64,000 bases of DNA from Streptomyces sp. JB150 (GCF_011193355.1 NZ_CP049780.1:3919085-3983084), one strand, 5' to 3'. Positions 18,001 to 26,159 are shown, counted from the first letter of the stretch. The notes: generated by a model from the sequence alone, not told the origin. Program-made: numbers and translations.

Positions 18001-18148
18001 CGGTGACATCACCGGCGACGCCAAGGCCGACCTCGTCTCCCGCGACACCTCCGGCGACGTGTGGCGCAGCACCGGCAACGGCAAGGGCTCGTTCGCGGCG
18101 CGGGTGCGGATCGCGAGCGGATGGCAGGGGTACAAGGGGCTCTTCTGA
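15080..18148 (+). CDS. large secreted FG-GAP/VCBS-repeat protein
   Basis: A 1022-residue exported protein. The signal peptide is residues 1-33 (ending GIAHGE). Residues ~40-690 form a long beta-rich region like a propeller, with no catalytic motif seen. Residues ~690-775 resemble a FlgD-type Ig domain (WQLTIRHKATGTAVRTLGGG, NGKDGSGRLVPNGTYTWTL). The last ~240 residues hold four FG-GAP calcium-binding units (GDLNGDRCND, GDLTGDGRAD, GDLNGDGRGD, GDITGDAKAD) and end WQGYKGLF. The ATG at 15080 has GGAG 8 bases upstream. A second protein in this window shares the same C-terminal module. Ligand unknown. Confidence 0.85.
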   Translation: MARRALGRAATAAAVSFTLAVGLAPLTAGIAHGETVAGEVLVPATTARLPETRLLGAGPSGFLRYEYGRGHVWTTYAGADTVVDAAGTPYDLTAHGVGSDVVARHDASAGTVTLRDMATGTSRTVVLPAGHRYFTSLGWTVVTLAGTLGTDARWHLLDTREDGSFEDRPVEGVPDGITWTAGASGALGDPKGQVVTYRAGGKAYTSWLDVAQGRLLPLPYTAEYPSGFVLTPTHLLWWEDHGEAAIASRADLTAAPRTLSIPGGDVQLLGTVGDFVVVSRYDETLGGYDVGLPLWRVEAIAADGSTTRTLLDRSFGRGLPTPDGGLLVPGGTDAEDWGVWLVETAGGAAGGPTVRRIADGTLREQHHTVSQLTLSQGRLNTLEKDPGRGWTYLHTREIDVTGSLTPGERTTRGRVIPENYANERPRLHETGDGRTVVSGHGTTTAQQPHVLGPAQPMPGTRIDASRVYESVSAAGGRFAALRAPYSGDSAQTSVVDLDTGRTVYTTTEGVAAIWGTTLWLHDGNDSVVPVDLTTGQRGDAVWFGKGCLLNDFQAVGRWLLWTCVGGLEAQGVYDTATRTSRTLVADSGWEQAQLGDGFVATVRDGQLQVTDVRGQTPVSHTAGPFEWDTWDVDPYTGVIAQHRGDGSVRLTPSGVPVSALAQLDATVAASADVKGGTGQWAPKWWLNKPAASWQLTIRHKATGTAVRTLGGGQARGVVAPAWNGKDGSGRLVPNGTYTWTLTAAPADAHGPALTRSGTLKLSGAAAVARDFAGSDGIGDLLTLNGSGGLTYQRGDGAGKFSAKTTGTGWPTTLKAVPYGDLNGDRCNDVLIRLSSGALRAYKPGCGKALTTSTPYTSLGTSGWTQYDVLTSPGDLTGDGRADLIARQASTGAVYLFKATSSGTLSARTKLYADWSGYKKIIGAGDLNGDGRGDLLAQDKSNELWRYDGTGTGTFKTRVKVFSDWGASYNAVVGVGDITGDAKADLVSRDTSGDVWRSTGNGKGSFAARVRIASGWQGYKGLF

Positions 18149-18218
18149 GGGCTCCCCGGGCACGCCTGGCCCTCGTGCGCGCCCGGCACCCTGCCACTCG
18201 TGGCACTCCTGGCACGGC

Positions 18219-18250
18219 GAAGGCCCCGGACGCGGTCGTCCGGGGCCTTC
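18219..18250. terminator. bidirectional terminator between convergent genes
   Basis: Perfect 13-base stem GAAGGCCCCGGAC (18219-18231) and GTCCGGGGCCTTC (18238-18250) with a 6-base loop. It serves the FG-GAP gene and the convergent 99-residue gene. Confidence 0.8.
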
Positions 18251-18260
18251 ACCGTCACCT

Positions 18261-18560
18261 TCACCAGCCCAGGACACCCTCGTCGTGACCCGTGCCCGTG
18301 CCCGCGCTCGTGCTCGGCGTGACGGCGGGGGCCTCGTGGACGGTGAAGCCCAGCCGGGTCAGGGCGCGGCGCATCTCGCCGGAGGTGAAGTCGCGGCGGC
18401 TCTGCCGGGTGATGACCTCGCCGACCTGCATCACCGGATAGGCGCGGCGGTTGATGGTGACGGCCAGGCCGGTGACGGGTTCGGCCTTGATTCCGCTCAT
18501 CGACTGCTCGACCTCGCTCTTGATGAGGTCGAAGGGGAAACGGGCGATGACACAGCGCAT
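18261..18560 (-). CDS. SCO5918-like small conserved protein, 99 aa
   Basis: Small soluble protein (begins MRCVIARFPFDLIKSEVEQSM) of a Streptomyces family often found beside DEAD-box helicase and cold-shock genes, as here. The central part (GIKAEPVTGLAVTINRRAYPVMQVGEVITRQSRRDFTS is its span) is followed by an amphipathic helix and a Gly/Thr-rich tail. The ATG follows a strong GGAGG. It is the last gene of a minus-strand series: helicase, CBS protein, then this one, 53 bases after the CBS stop. Function unknown; a role linked to RNA or cold stress is inferred from context. Confidence 0.75.
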   Translation of the reverse strand: MRCVIARFPFDLIKSEVEQSMSGIKAEPVTGLAVTINRRAYPVMQVGEVITRQSRRDFTSGEMRRALTRLGFTVHEAPAVTPSTSAGTGTGHDEGVLGW

Positions 18561-18613
18561 GACGCCTCCACGGGGTCTGGTCGGGAAAGTGGGTCGAGGG
18601 TGCCGTACGGCGG

Positions 18614-19021
18614 TCAGGAGGTGAGGGCGAGGACGCCCAGGGCGTATCCGTGCTCGTCGATCACGGGGGACACGTCCAGCGCCCGGCCCCGCATGGCCGC
18701 TTCGGCCTCGCCGAGCACGGCACCGGACGAGGTGAACGGCCCGCGGTCGAGCGGGATGTCCCGCAGCCGCGTCCGGTCGCTGTACCAGGAGCCGCCGCGG
18801 TGCGCGGAGAGCTGGGTCAGGGTGACCAGTCCCACGCACCGCCCGTCCTCGTCCTGGAGCAGCAGATGCGGGACACGGGCCCCGATGAGCACGGACAGCG
18901 CCACGTCGACGGTCATGTGGTCGTCGACCTGGGGCCCGGGAGCGTCCATTGCGTCACGGGCGGTCAGGCCCGTGCCGACGGTGTCCGCGGGGTGGGGTGC
19001 GCGGGGCGGAATCGGCGTCAA
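18614..19021 (-). CDS. CBS-domain protein
   Basis: A 135-residue protein made of a pair of CBS motifs (~18-70, with TARDAMDAPGPQVDDHMTVDVALSVL, and ~85-135, with DVSPVIDEHGYALGVLALTS), which together would form one Bateman module binding an adenosyl nucleotide. The start is a TTG preceded by GAGGAG with 5-base spacing; no better ATG exists. It lies 91 bases below the DEAD-box helicase gene on the same strand, so the helicase, this protein and the 99-residue protein may be co-expressed. The regulated partner is unknown. Confidence 0.8.
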   Translation of the reverse strand: MTPIPPRAPHPADTVGTGLTARDAMDAPGPQVDDHMTVDVALSVLIGARVPHLLLQDEDGRCVGLVTLTQLSAHRGGSWYSDRTRLRDIPLDRGPFTSSGAVLGEAEAAMRGRALDVSPVIDEHGYALGVLALTS

Positions 19022-19112
19022 GGCTTCTCCTCGTTGTCGTCGGACTCGTCGTCGGATTCACCTGTGGGCCCATCCGCGGGCCGGCGGGCCAGCGGGCACC
19101 CCGCGTCGCGGA

Positions 19113-20675
19113 CTACGGATTGCTCCTCGGCGCCGACCGGCGAGCCGACCCGCCCGTCGGTCCCGCGCCGCTGCCCCCGCCGCTGCCGCGGCCGGCGGTG
19201 CGGGCTCCCCGGCCGCCGCGCTGGCCGCGCTGCCCGGGGCGTCCGCCCCGGCCGCGACCGCGGCCGCCGGAGCCCGTGCCGCCGCTCTGCTCGGCGGCGG
19301 GCACGGTGATGGTGACGGGCACGCCGGAGGGCGTGCGGGCGCCGGTGATGCGGTGCAGCTCGGCCTCGCCCGGACGGACGCGGGCCGTGCGGGCGGTGAT
19401 CCCGGCGTCGGCCATCAGCCGGTCCACCGCGCGGCGCTGGTGCGGCAGGACGAGGGTGACGACGGTGCCGGACTCGCCCGCGCGGGCGGTGCGGCCGCCG
19501 CGGTGCAGGTAGTCCTTGTGGTCGCCGGGCGGGTCGACGTTCACGACGAGACCCAGGTCGTCGACGTGGATGCCGCGCGCGGCCACGTTGGTGGCGACGA
19601 GCACGGAGACGTGCCCGTCCTTGAACTGGGCGAGGGTCCGGTTGCGCTGCGGCTGGGACTTTCCGCCGTGCAGGGCCGACGCGCGTACGCCGACGGAGAG
19701 CAGGTGCTTGGTCAGCCGGTCCACCGCGTGCTTGGTGTCGAGGAACATGATCACCCGCCCGTCACGGGCGGCGATCTCGGTCGCGGTGGTGTGCTTGTCC
19801 GCGTCGAGCACGTGCAGCAGATGGTGCTCCATGGTGTTGACGGCACCGGCGGACGGGTCGACCGAGTGCACCACGGGGTCGTGCAGGTAGCGGCGCACGA
19901 GAAGGTCGATGTTGCGGTCGAGCGTGGCCGAGAACAGCAGCCGCTGGCCGCCGGAACCGACCTGGTCGAGCAGCGCGGTGACCTGCGGCATGAAGCCCAT
20001 GTCGGTCATCTGGTCGGCCTCGTCCAGCACCGTGACGGTGACCTGGTCGAGCCGGCAGTCACCCCGGTCGATGAGGTCCTTCAGGCGGCCGGGCGTGGCC
20101 ACGACGACCTCGGCGCCGGCGCGCAGCGCGTTCGCCTGGCGGCTGATCGCCATGCCGCCGACGACGGTGGCGAGCCGCAGCCGCGCGGCGCGGGCGTAGG
20201 GGGTGAGCGCGTCGGTGACCTGCTGGGCCAGTTCCCGCGTGGGCACGAGCACCAGGCCGAGCGGCTGCCGGGGCTGGGCCCGCTGCCCGTCGAGCCGGGA
20301 CAGTACGGCCAGGCCGAAGGCGAGGGTCTTGCCGGAGCCCGTACGGCCGCGGCCCAGGACGTCCCGGCCGGCCAGCGAGTTCGGCAGGGTGGCCGCCTGG
20401 ATCGGGAACGGCACGGTGACGCCCTCGGTGCCCAGCGCGGCCAGCAGCGGCGCCGGCATGTCCAGCTCGGCGAAGGCCGCGACCGCGGGCAGCGGCTCGG
20501 TGAGCGCGACCGGGAGGGCGAACTCCTGGCGGCGGGCGGTGGGCTTCGCTGCGGGGCCGTTACGGCGTCCGGCGGCCGGGCGCGAGTGCTGCCGGCCACC
20601 CGACTGCCGGCTCGAATCCTGGGCACGGAAGCGGCCGGAGCCGTTGCCGGCCCCGGTACCACGGGTGCGGTTCAT
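19113..20675 (-). CDS. DEAD-box RNA helicase with RGG-type tails
   Basis: A 520-residue ATP-dependent RNA helicase. An Arg/Gly/Ser-rich N-tail (~1-50) precedes the two RecA domains: Q-motif region (FAELDMPAPLLAAL), motif I GRTGSGKT (~110), PTRELA, TPGR, DEAD (~210), SAT, VATNVAARG and HRGGRTARAG (~385). In motif VI, GG replaces the usual IG. The C-tail from ~460 is Gly/Arg-rich (GGRGRGRGGRPGQRGQRGG) and should bind RNA. It lies beside a CspA-type gene, which suggests cold or RNA-structure stress. The ribosome site lies in a strong leader hairpin, implying translational control. Confidence 0.92.
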   Translation of the reverse strand: MNRTRGTGAGNGSGRFRAQDSSRQSGGRQHSRPAAGRRNGPAAKPTARRQEFALPVALTEPLPAVAAFAELDMPAPLLAALGTEGVTVPFPIQAATLPNSLAGRDVLGRGRTGSGKTLAFGLAVLSRLDGQRAQPRQPLGLVLVPTRELAQQVTDALTPYARAARLRLATVVGGMAISRQANALRAGAEVVVATPGRLKDLIDRGDCRLDQVTVTVLDEADQMTDMGFMPQVTALLDQVGSGGQRLLFSATLDRNIDLLVRRYLHDPVVHSVDPSAGAVNTMEHHLLHVLDADKHTTATEIAARDGRVIMFLDTKHAVDRLTKHLLSVGVRASALHGGKSQPQRNRTLAQFKDGHVSVLVATNVAARGIHVDDLGLVVNVDPPGDHKDYLHRGGRTARAGESGTVVTLVLPHQRRAVDRLMADAGITARTARVRPGEAELHRITGARTPSGVPVTITVPAAEQSGGTGSGGRGRGRGGRPGQRGQRGGRGARTAGRGSGGGSGAGPTGGSARRSAPRSNP

Positions 20676-20684
20676 GGAGGAACC

Positions 20685-20709
20685 TTCCTCGATGCGGCGC
20701 ATCGAGGAA
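20685..20709 (-). promoter_or_regulatory. leader hairpin occluding the helicase ribosome-binding site
   Basis: Perfect 12-base arms TTCCTCGATGCG and CGCATCGAGGAA around one base. In the mRNA, the 3' arm ends GAGGAA and is followed by GG, so the AGGAAGG ribosome site, 9-10 bases before the ATG, is mostly inside the stem. Confidence 0.7.
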
Positions 20710-20821
20710 TGTGGGCCACGGCAGAGTGCCGGGCCCGGATTCACAAGAATGAGCCGAAGAAAATGCGAAAAGCGCGAGATGCGCGCGGGCCGGTCCGGTG
20801 ACACCGGACGGACAGGGAACG

Positions 20822-20859
20822 GGCTGGGGCCCGCACCCCAGAGAGTGCGGGCCCCAGCC
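20822..20859 (-). terminator. terminator downstream of the cold-shock gene
   Basis: Perfect 15-base stem GGCTGGGGCCCGCAC (20822-20836) and GTGCGGGCCCCAGCC (20845-20859), 20 bases past the cold-shock stop. It separates that gene from the helicase gene. Confidence 0.8.
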
Positions 20860-20878
20860 ACATGAGATCGCGTCAGCG

Positions 20879-21082
20879 TCAGGCGGGAACGATGTTCTCG
20901 GCCTGCGGGCCCTTCTGGCCCTGCGTGACGTCGAAGGTAACCTTCTGGCCTTCCTGAAGCTCGCGGAAGCCGGAGGTGGCGATGTTCGAGTAGTGGGCGA
21001 ACACGTCAGCGCCGCCGCCGTCCTGCTCGATGAAGCCGAAGCCCTTTTCCGCGTTGAACCACTTCACGGTGCCAGATGCCAT
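20879..21082 (-). CDS. CspA-type cold-shock protein
   Basis: A 67-residue single cold-shock domain that binds single-stranded RNA and DNA as an RNA chaperone. RNP1 (KGFGFIEQD, ~16-24) and RNP2 (VFAHYS, ~31-36) are intact, and its length is the family standard. The ATG at 21082 lies behind AAGGGAGA. The leader between 21083 and 21308 contains a direct repeat TCCGGAAAG (21154 and 21164) and a short stem before the ribosome site, consistent with the structured leaders of cold-shock mRNAs; no other gene is seen there. It is flanked by a DEAD-box helicase. Confidence 0.95.
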   Translation of the reverse strand: MASGTVKWFNAEKGFGFIEQDGGGADVFAHYSNIATSGFRELQEGQKVTFDVTQGQKGPQAENIVPA

Positions 21083-21308
21083 ATTGAATCTCCCTTGGGG
21101 GCAGTGCCGGACGCCGCACTTTGCGGGGCCCGAGTCGCCGCTGTGATCACCCCTCCGGAAAGATCCGGAAAGTCTGCAAAGAAAAAATCTCTGGGACCAA
21201 AACTGCAACTGCTATCACGCTAACACAGATCGCCCGACGGGCCACCTGTGATTTACGCCCTGTCGTAATTCTCAAACCGCTGCGACCCACAATTCTGTAC
21301 TCGCGGAA

Positions 21309-21647
21309 CTAGATATCCGGGCCGTGCTCGTCCAGCCTGCGCCGCATGTCCTGGTTGCGGCGGCGCTCCTCGTCGAGCTGGTCCTCCAGCGAGACGATCC
21401 GGCAGGCGGCCTCGATCGGGGTGCCCTGGTCCACCAGCTCGCGGGCGCGTGCGGCGATCCGCAGCTGCCGCCGCGAGTACCGGCGGTGCCCCCCGTCCGA
21501 CCGCAGCGGCGTGATCAGCTCGGCCTCACCGACGGCCCGCAGGAAGGCGGGCGTCGTACCGAGCAGGTCGGCGGCCCTGCCCATGGTGTACGCCGGGTAG
21601 TCGTCGTCGTCGAGGTGGCCGGCGACGGGGACGTTCTCAGCGGGCAT
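21309..21647 (-). CDS. small MerR-family DNA-binding protein
   Basis: A 112-residue protein with a MerR-type winged helix-turn-helix at ~25-90 (YTMGRAADLLGTTPAFLRAVGEAELITPLRS is its span, then GGHRRYSRRQLRIAARARELV) and a short coiled-coil end (EDQLDEERRRNQDMRRRLDEH) for dimerisation. No effector domain is present. The N-terminus is acidic (HLDDDDYPAY). The start is the ATG at 21647 with GAAGG upstream. It lies upstream of the cold-shock gene on the same strand, but 227 bases apart, so probably as a separate transcript. The target is unknown. Confidence 0.82.
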   Translation of the reverse strand: MPAENVPVAGHLDDDDYPAYTMGRAADLLGTTPAFLRAVGEAELITPLRSDGGHRRYSRRQLRIAARARELVDQGTPIEAACRIVSLEDQLDEERRRNQDMRRRLDEHGPDI

Positions 21648-21831
21648 CGCACCTTCGTTCGTTTCGGGACGCTTCAGGGGCCCGGGCGGGCGCGCCACCC
21701 GTGCTCCGAAGGGGGTCGGCACCCTCTGCCTCGTGTGACAACCCTAACGCCGTCGGCTCCGAAGATGTGGGGTCGCCGGTACAGAATTCCCGGGACCGGC
21801 GCCCCGCGAGGCACGGCGCCCGGCACACGCA

Positions 21832-21865
21832 GACGAGGACGGCCGCGACAGCGGCCGTCCTCGTC
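21832..21865 (-). terminator. terminator of the DUF4190 gene
   Basis: Perfect 15-base stem GACGAGGACGGCCGC (21832-21846) and GCGGCCGTCCTCGTC (21851-21865) with a GACA tetraloop, 20 bases past the stop. Confidence 0.85.
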
Positions 21866-21885
21866 GGACCTCGCGGATCCGCCCG

Positions 21886-22173
21886 CTAGCCGCCCACGTA
21901 CCAGCTGAAGCCGTCGTTGCTGGCCGCGACGGCCAGCAGCACCAGCCACAGCACCACGTCGACGACACCGAGGATGATGCCCGCCTTCGCCATCCCGGCG
22001 CCGTTCTTCACCGCCGCCTGGCGCCGGGCCACGACACCGAAGATGATGGCCAGCGGCCCGAGGATGAGGTTGAGGAAGAACAGCCCGATGACACCGCAGG
22101 ACAGACTCGCGATCGCCAGGCCGTTGGTGCGCGACCCGGAGGACGCGGCAGAGGAACTGCCGTAACTCGCCAT
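21886..22173 (-). CDS. DUF4190-type small membrane protein
   Basis: A 95-residue protein with a Ser/Gly-rich N-tail (MASYGSSSAASSGSRTNG) and two hydrophobic helices (~18-47, LAIASLSCGVIGLFFLNLILGPLAIIFG is its span, and ~63-83). They are separated by a basic loop (ARRQAAVKNGAGMAKAG), the classic DUF4190 layout. Members are common small actinobacterial membrane proteins, often paired with DUF4352 proteins; no function is established. It is a stand-alone gene with its own terminator and another terminator immediately upstream. Confidence 0.85.
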   Translation of the reverse strand: MASYGSSSAASSGSRTNGLAIASLSCGVIGLFFLNLILGPLAIIFGVVARRQAAVKNGAGMAKAGIILGVVDVVLWLVLLAVAASNDGFSWYVGG

Positions 22174-22313
22174 TGCATACTCCCGGTTGTCGGTTGCACT
22201 GACTGAACGGGGCGCCCACTCCGTATGCTTGCCTGCACCTCGGGTGCCCCGTCGGGCGGCACCCATGCAACGGACCGTCAGGAAGCCCGGCGCACCAGCG
22301 TGGGCAAGGGGAA

Positions 22314-22342
22314 GGGCCCCGGCCGCAACCCGGCCGGGGCCC
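22314..22342 (-). terminator. terminator after the second large FG-GAP gene
   Basis: Perfect 12-base stem GGGCCCCGGCCG (22314-22325) and CGGCCGGGGCCC (22331-22342) with a 5-base loop. Confidence 0.8.
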
Positions 22343-22373
22343 TCCGTTCGTCCGCGCACGTACGGCTCAGGGG

Positions 22374-25300
22374 TCAGAACAGACCCTTGTATCCCTGCCA
22401 TCCGGTGGCGATCTTCACGCGGGCGGCGAACGAGCCCTTGCCGTCGCCGCTGCTGCGCCACACGTTCCCGGAGGTGTCGCGGGAGACGAGGTCGGCCTTG
22501 CCGTCACGGGTGATGTCGCCGACGCCGACGACGGCGTTGTACGACGCGCCCCAGTCGTTGAAGACCTTCACGCGGGCGGTGAACGTGCCCGTGCCCGTGC
22601 CGTGGTAGCGCCACAGCTCGTTCGAGGAGTCCTGGACGAGCAGGTCGCCGCGGCCGTCGCCGTTGAGGTCACCGGCCCCGACGATCTTCTTGTGGCTCTT
22701 CCAGTTGTCGTAGAGCTTCACGCGCGCCGTGAGCTTGCCGTCGCTGGTGCCCTTGTGCAGGTACACCGTGCCGGTGGAGGCGTTGCGCGTGATCAGGTCC
22801 GCCCGGCCGTCACCGGTGACGTCGCCCGGTGAGGTCAGCACGTTGTACTGGTTCCAGCCGGTGCCCAGCGACACGTACGGCGTCGACGGGGTGACCGCCT
22901 TGCCGCAGCCCGGCCGGTAGGCACGCAGGGTGCCGTCGGTCATTCGCACCAGCACGTCGTTGCACCGGTCGCCGTTGACGTCCCCGAAGGGGATCGCCCT
23001 GATCGAGGTGGACCAGCCGGAGCCGCTGGTCTTGCCCGAGAAGGCGCCCGTGCCGGAGCCGTGCTGGAAGGTGAGCGCGCCGCTTGAGCTGAGCGTCAGC
23101 AGGTCCCCGGCGCCGTCCGGCACCGCACCGGTGCCCGCGTGGTCGCGGGGCGCCGCCGTGATCACCCGCGCGGCGGACTCGGCCGTCGCGCTTGGCCAGC
23201 CGCTCTTGCGGGCGGTGACGGCCACGGTCAGCTTCTTGCCGCGCAGCGAGGCGGGCACCTGGTACGTGGCGGCGGTGGCCCCCGAGATCGCCTGGCCGTC
23301 CGCCTTCCACTGGTAGGCGTACGAGTCCGGCGTCGGCGACCACGAGCCCGGCTTAGCGGTGAGCCGGGCGCCGACCTGGGGGGTACCGGTCACGGTCGGG
23401 GCGGCCGTGTTCTCCAGCGGGCCCGGGGTGACGGTGAAGGAGCCGCGCGGGTACTCCCAGCCGTTGTGGGTGATGACGCTGAGGTACCAGTCGCCCGCCG
23501 TGAGCCCGGTCAGGTCCAGGACGGCCTTCAGGGACGTGCGGTCGGCGGCCACCGAGACGGTGGTGGACTCGACCGTCTTCCCGGACCGGCTGATGCGGAC
23601 CTTGTCGTCCTCGTGCAGGGCGGTGCCGGTCACGGTCACCGTGGCCTTGTCGCCGACGGCGCCGGTGGTCGGGGTGACCGTGCCGACGCTGACGGTCTCG
23701 GTGCCGCACAGCCCGAACGTGCAGGTCAGCTCCGCCTTGAAGGCGGTCTGCGACGCCCGCTCCGGCAGGCCGATGACCAGGATGCTCGGCGTGACGTCCT
23801 TCGTGTACGGCTCGTTCACGTAGCACTGGTAGCCGCTCGGGACGGACAGCACGCAGTTGTTGTCCAGGCTCGCGTCGTAGAGCGCGGGCACGGCCGTGTG
23901 CGTGCCGCCCGCGGTGTCGCTGACCTCGAAGTCGAACCGGTCGTCGTGCGAGGTGGGCAGCGCCGCGCACACCGCGGTGTGCTGCTCGTCGAGGGTGCCG
24001 GTGACCGGTCCGTACCCGTAGCTGACGTTGGGGACCTCGGCGCACTCGGCGGCCGGTCCGGCGGACGTCGCGATGCGCAGGGCGTCGAAGCGGTAGGACT
24101 CGGCGGACGTCCGGTTCGTCGGGACGGTGACGAGGACCTGGTAGCTGGTGGAGCCGGTGACCGCGCACGCCTTGTTGCGGTACGAGCACACGACGTCGCC
24201 CTCCGCGTCGTACGCCAGGAGGTTGGCGTTGCCCAGCGGGTCGCGGACGTCGAGGTGCAGGGTGTCACCGGCGTCGGCGGTGGTCACCTGGCGGCACACC
24301 AGCAGGCCGGGGGCGGCCGGAGTGCCGCCGGTGGACGGGCCGCCCACCGCGGTCGCCGGGTTCGCCGCGCAGCCCTTGGCGGTCGCGGTGACGTCACGCC
24401 GGGCGAGGGTGTACTCGGCGGCGGTGTCGCGGCCGGTGACCAGCACCGTGTGCGCGGCACCGGGCGTCAGGGCGCAGGTGGTCCAGGCCGACAGGGACGG
24501 GTACACGGTGCACACCTGCTTGCCGTCGGCGTCCAGCACCGAGAACTCGGCGGTGGACCCACCGGAGACGGCGCGCAGCTGCAGGTTCTCGGTCGCGCTG
24601 TGGTCGTCGGCCGGGATGGACAGGCAGCGCGAGAAGACCCCGTCGCCGGTGCGGAGCCGGGCGGCGGGACCGTCGGCGGTGAAATCACCCGCCGGGAGGA
24701 CCGGGCAGCCGTTCGCCGCGTCCGTGCGGTGCAGGGCGACGCGGTAGGTGCCGGTCGCCGTGTCGCTGTCGTCGGCGGACACCAGGGCGCGGAACGGGGC
24801 GGCGCCGGTCAGCGCGCAGGTGCCCTCGCCGAGCGTCTCCCCGTTGCACCGCTGGACGCCGTCGGCGTCGACGACCACGACCTCCGGCTGCGGCGCGGGC
24901 CCGCTCAGCGGCGTCAGCGCGGCCATCCGGGCGCCCTCGGGCAGCGGCAGGGTCAGGCAGTCGGTCTCGCCCGCCGTGGCGAAGGTGCCCACGTGGGTGC
25001 CGAGTTCCGCGCTCTCGCAGCCGGCGGTCGAGGCGCGGTCGAGGATGAGCGTGGCCTCGTCGGTGAAGACGGTGTAGTCCCCGGCGGGCAGGGGGCAGCC
25101 GGCGCACACGGCCTTCCCCTCACGGTCGTACACGGCGAGGCCGGTACGGGACCCGTCGGCCACCGCGTACACGCTGTAGCGGCCCCCCTCCCGGGCGGTG
25201 AAGACCTTGCAGCCGGTGTCCGGGTCCACGGCGGTGGGCGCGGAGCCGTACGCGTTCACGGGCACGCGCGCACAGCCGTCCGGGTCGGACAGCCGGCGGA

Positions 25301-26159
25301 TCGTCAGGGTGTACGGGGCCGGGAAGCCGCGCTCGGCGTCCCGGACGTGCCCCAGCACGCGGTACGGCCCGTCGCCGGGCAGGACGCATCCCTCGCTGTC
25401 GTCCTCGTTGTACTGCGGGCAGATGTGCGCACCCGACTCGTCGGTGATCCAGTGCGTGAACTGGCCGTAGGTGTCGGTCCGGAAGTCGGTCTCGATCCGC
25501 TCGCCGGCCTTGCCCGTGAACGGGTGGCACACGAGGCCGAACGGGGACACCGCGGAGCCGGTGACCGGCGGGAGGTCCCAGGACGTGCCGGTCTCCCGCG
25601 CGCACCCGGTGGTGGCGGCGAGCGGGGTGACGGTCACGTGGGTGTCGAGGGGCTCGGTGCCCCAGCCGGTGCGGACGAGCTTCAGCGTGAAGGCACCGGC
25701 CCGCGGCAGCGCGCACCAGCCCTCGCCCCACGTGTGGTCGTAGCAGTCCACCTGCGTCTCACCGTCGAAGACCTGGGCGGCCGCTCCGCCGCGCTCGGTC
25801 AGGACGCGGTGCAGGCCGGGCTGCTCGGCGGTGAACGTGAAGCAGGCGCTGCCGTCCGCGGGGACGGCGGCCTCGCCGACCGCGGAACCCGGGTCGCCGA
25901 AGGGGGCGAGGGGGAGGGTGGGGCAGTCGTCGGCGGCGGGGGCGGAAGCGGAGGGCTCCGTCTCGGTGGTTGCTTCGGTGGCTTTCGTGGTGGCCGTCGC
26001 GGTGGCCTTTCCGGTGGCCGTCGCAGCGGACGTGGTGCCGTCGGCCGCCTGTGCCGTACCGACCGGCAGCAAGCCCGTCAGCAGCACCGAGAGCGCGATG
26101 GTGAACAGGACGACGGTGTACGCCGCGGATCTTCCGCGCGCACACAAGCGGTAGGGCAT
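22374..26159 (-). CDS. very large secreted Cys-rich protein with Ig-like and FG-GAP domains
   Basis: A 1261-residue exported protein. The signal peptide is residues 1-40. Residues ~65-830 contain about eight diverged repeats of ~90-100 residues, each with paired Cys (e.g. CARETGTSWDLPPVTGSAVS, CPVLPAGDFTADGPAA), resembling secreted beta-sandwich units. An IPT/TIG-like domain at ~835-930 and an Ig-like domain at ~930-1005 follow. Four FG-GAP calcium-binding units end WQGYKGLF, almost identical to the other large protein at 15080. The start is the ATG at 26159, which has proper spacing to GGGGGG; one two codons earlier is too close. Likely binds a surface or polymer. Confidence 0.82.
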   Translation of the reverse strand: MPYRLCARGRSAAYTVVLFTIALSVLLTGLLPVGTAQAADGTTSAATATGKATATATTKATEATTETEPSASAPAADDCPTLPLAPFGDPGSAVGEAAVPADGSACFTFTAEQPGLHRVLTERGGAAAQVFDGETQVDCYDHTWGEGWCALPRAGAFTLKLVRTGWGTEPLDTHVTVTPLAATTGCARETGTSWDLPPVTGSAVSPFGLVCHPFTGKAGERIETDFRTDTYGQFTHWITDESGAHICPQYNEDDSEGCVLPGDGPYRVLGHVRDAERGFPAPYTLTIRRLSDPDGCARVPVNAYGSAPTAVDPDTGCKVFTAREGGRYSVYAVADGSRTGLAVYDREGKAVCAGCPLPAGDYTVFTDEATLILDRASTAGCESAELGTHVGTFATAGETDCLTLPLPEGARMAALTPLSGPAPQPEVVVVDADGVQRCNGETLGEGTCALTGAAPFRALVSADDSDTATGTYRVALHRTDAANGCPVLPAGDFTADGPAARLRTGDGVFSRCLSIPADDHSATENLQLRAVSGGSTAEFSVLDADGKQVCTVYPSLSAWTTCALTPGAAHTVLVTGRDTAAEYTLARRDVTATAKGCAANPATAVGGPSTGGTPAAPGLLVCRQVTTADAGDTLHLDVRDPLGNANLLAYDAEGDVVCSYRNKACAVTGSTSYQVLVTVPTNRTSAESYRFDALRIATSAGPAAECAEVPNVSYGYGPVTGTLDEQHTAVCAALPTSHDDRFDFEVSDTAGGTHTAVPALYDASLDNNCVLSVPSGYQCYVNEPYTKDVTPSILVIGLPERASQTAFKAELTCTFGLCGTETVSVGTVTPTTGAVGDKATVTVTGTALHEDDKVRISRSGKTVESTTVSVAADRTSLKAVLDLTGLTAGDWYLSVITHNGWEYPRGSFTVTPGPLENTAAPTVTGTPQVGARLTAKPGSWSPTPDSYAYQWKADGQAISGATAATYQVPASLRGKKLTVAVTARKSGWPSATAESAARVITAAPRDHAGTGAVPDGAGDLLTLSSSGALTFQHGSGTGAFSGKTSGSGWSTSIRAIPFGDVNGDRCNDVLVRMTDGTLRAYRPGCGKAVTPSTPYVSLGTGWNQYNVLTSPGDVTGDGRADLITRNASTGTVYLHKGTSDGKLTARVKLYDNWKSHKKIVGAGDLNGDGRGDLLVQDSSNELWRYHGTGTGTFTARVKVFNDWGASYNAVVGVGDITRDGKADLVSRDTSGNVWRSSGDGKGSFAARVKIATGWQGYKGLF

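Noticed and set aside
14942..18277. 1111-residue minus-strand open frame opposite the FG-GAP gene
   Set aside because: It is the antisense of a clearly real gene with signal peptide and FG-GAP motifs; its composition (Gly/Val/Arg/Ala-rich, no domains) is that of a high-GC shadow frame.
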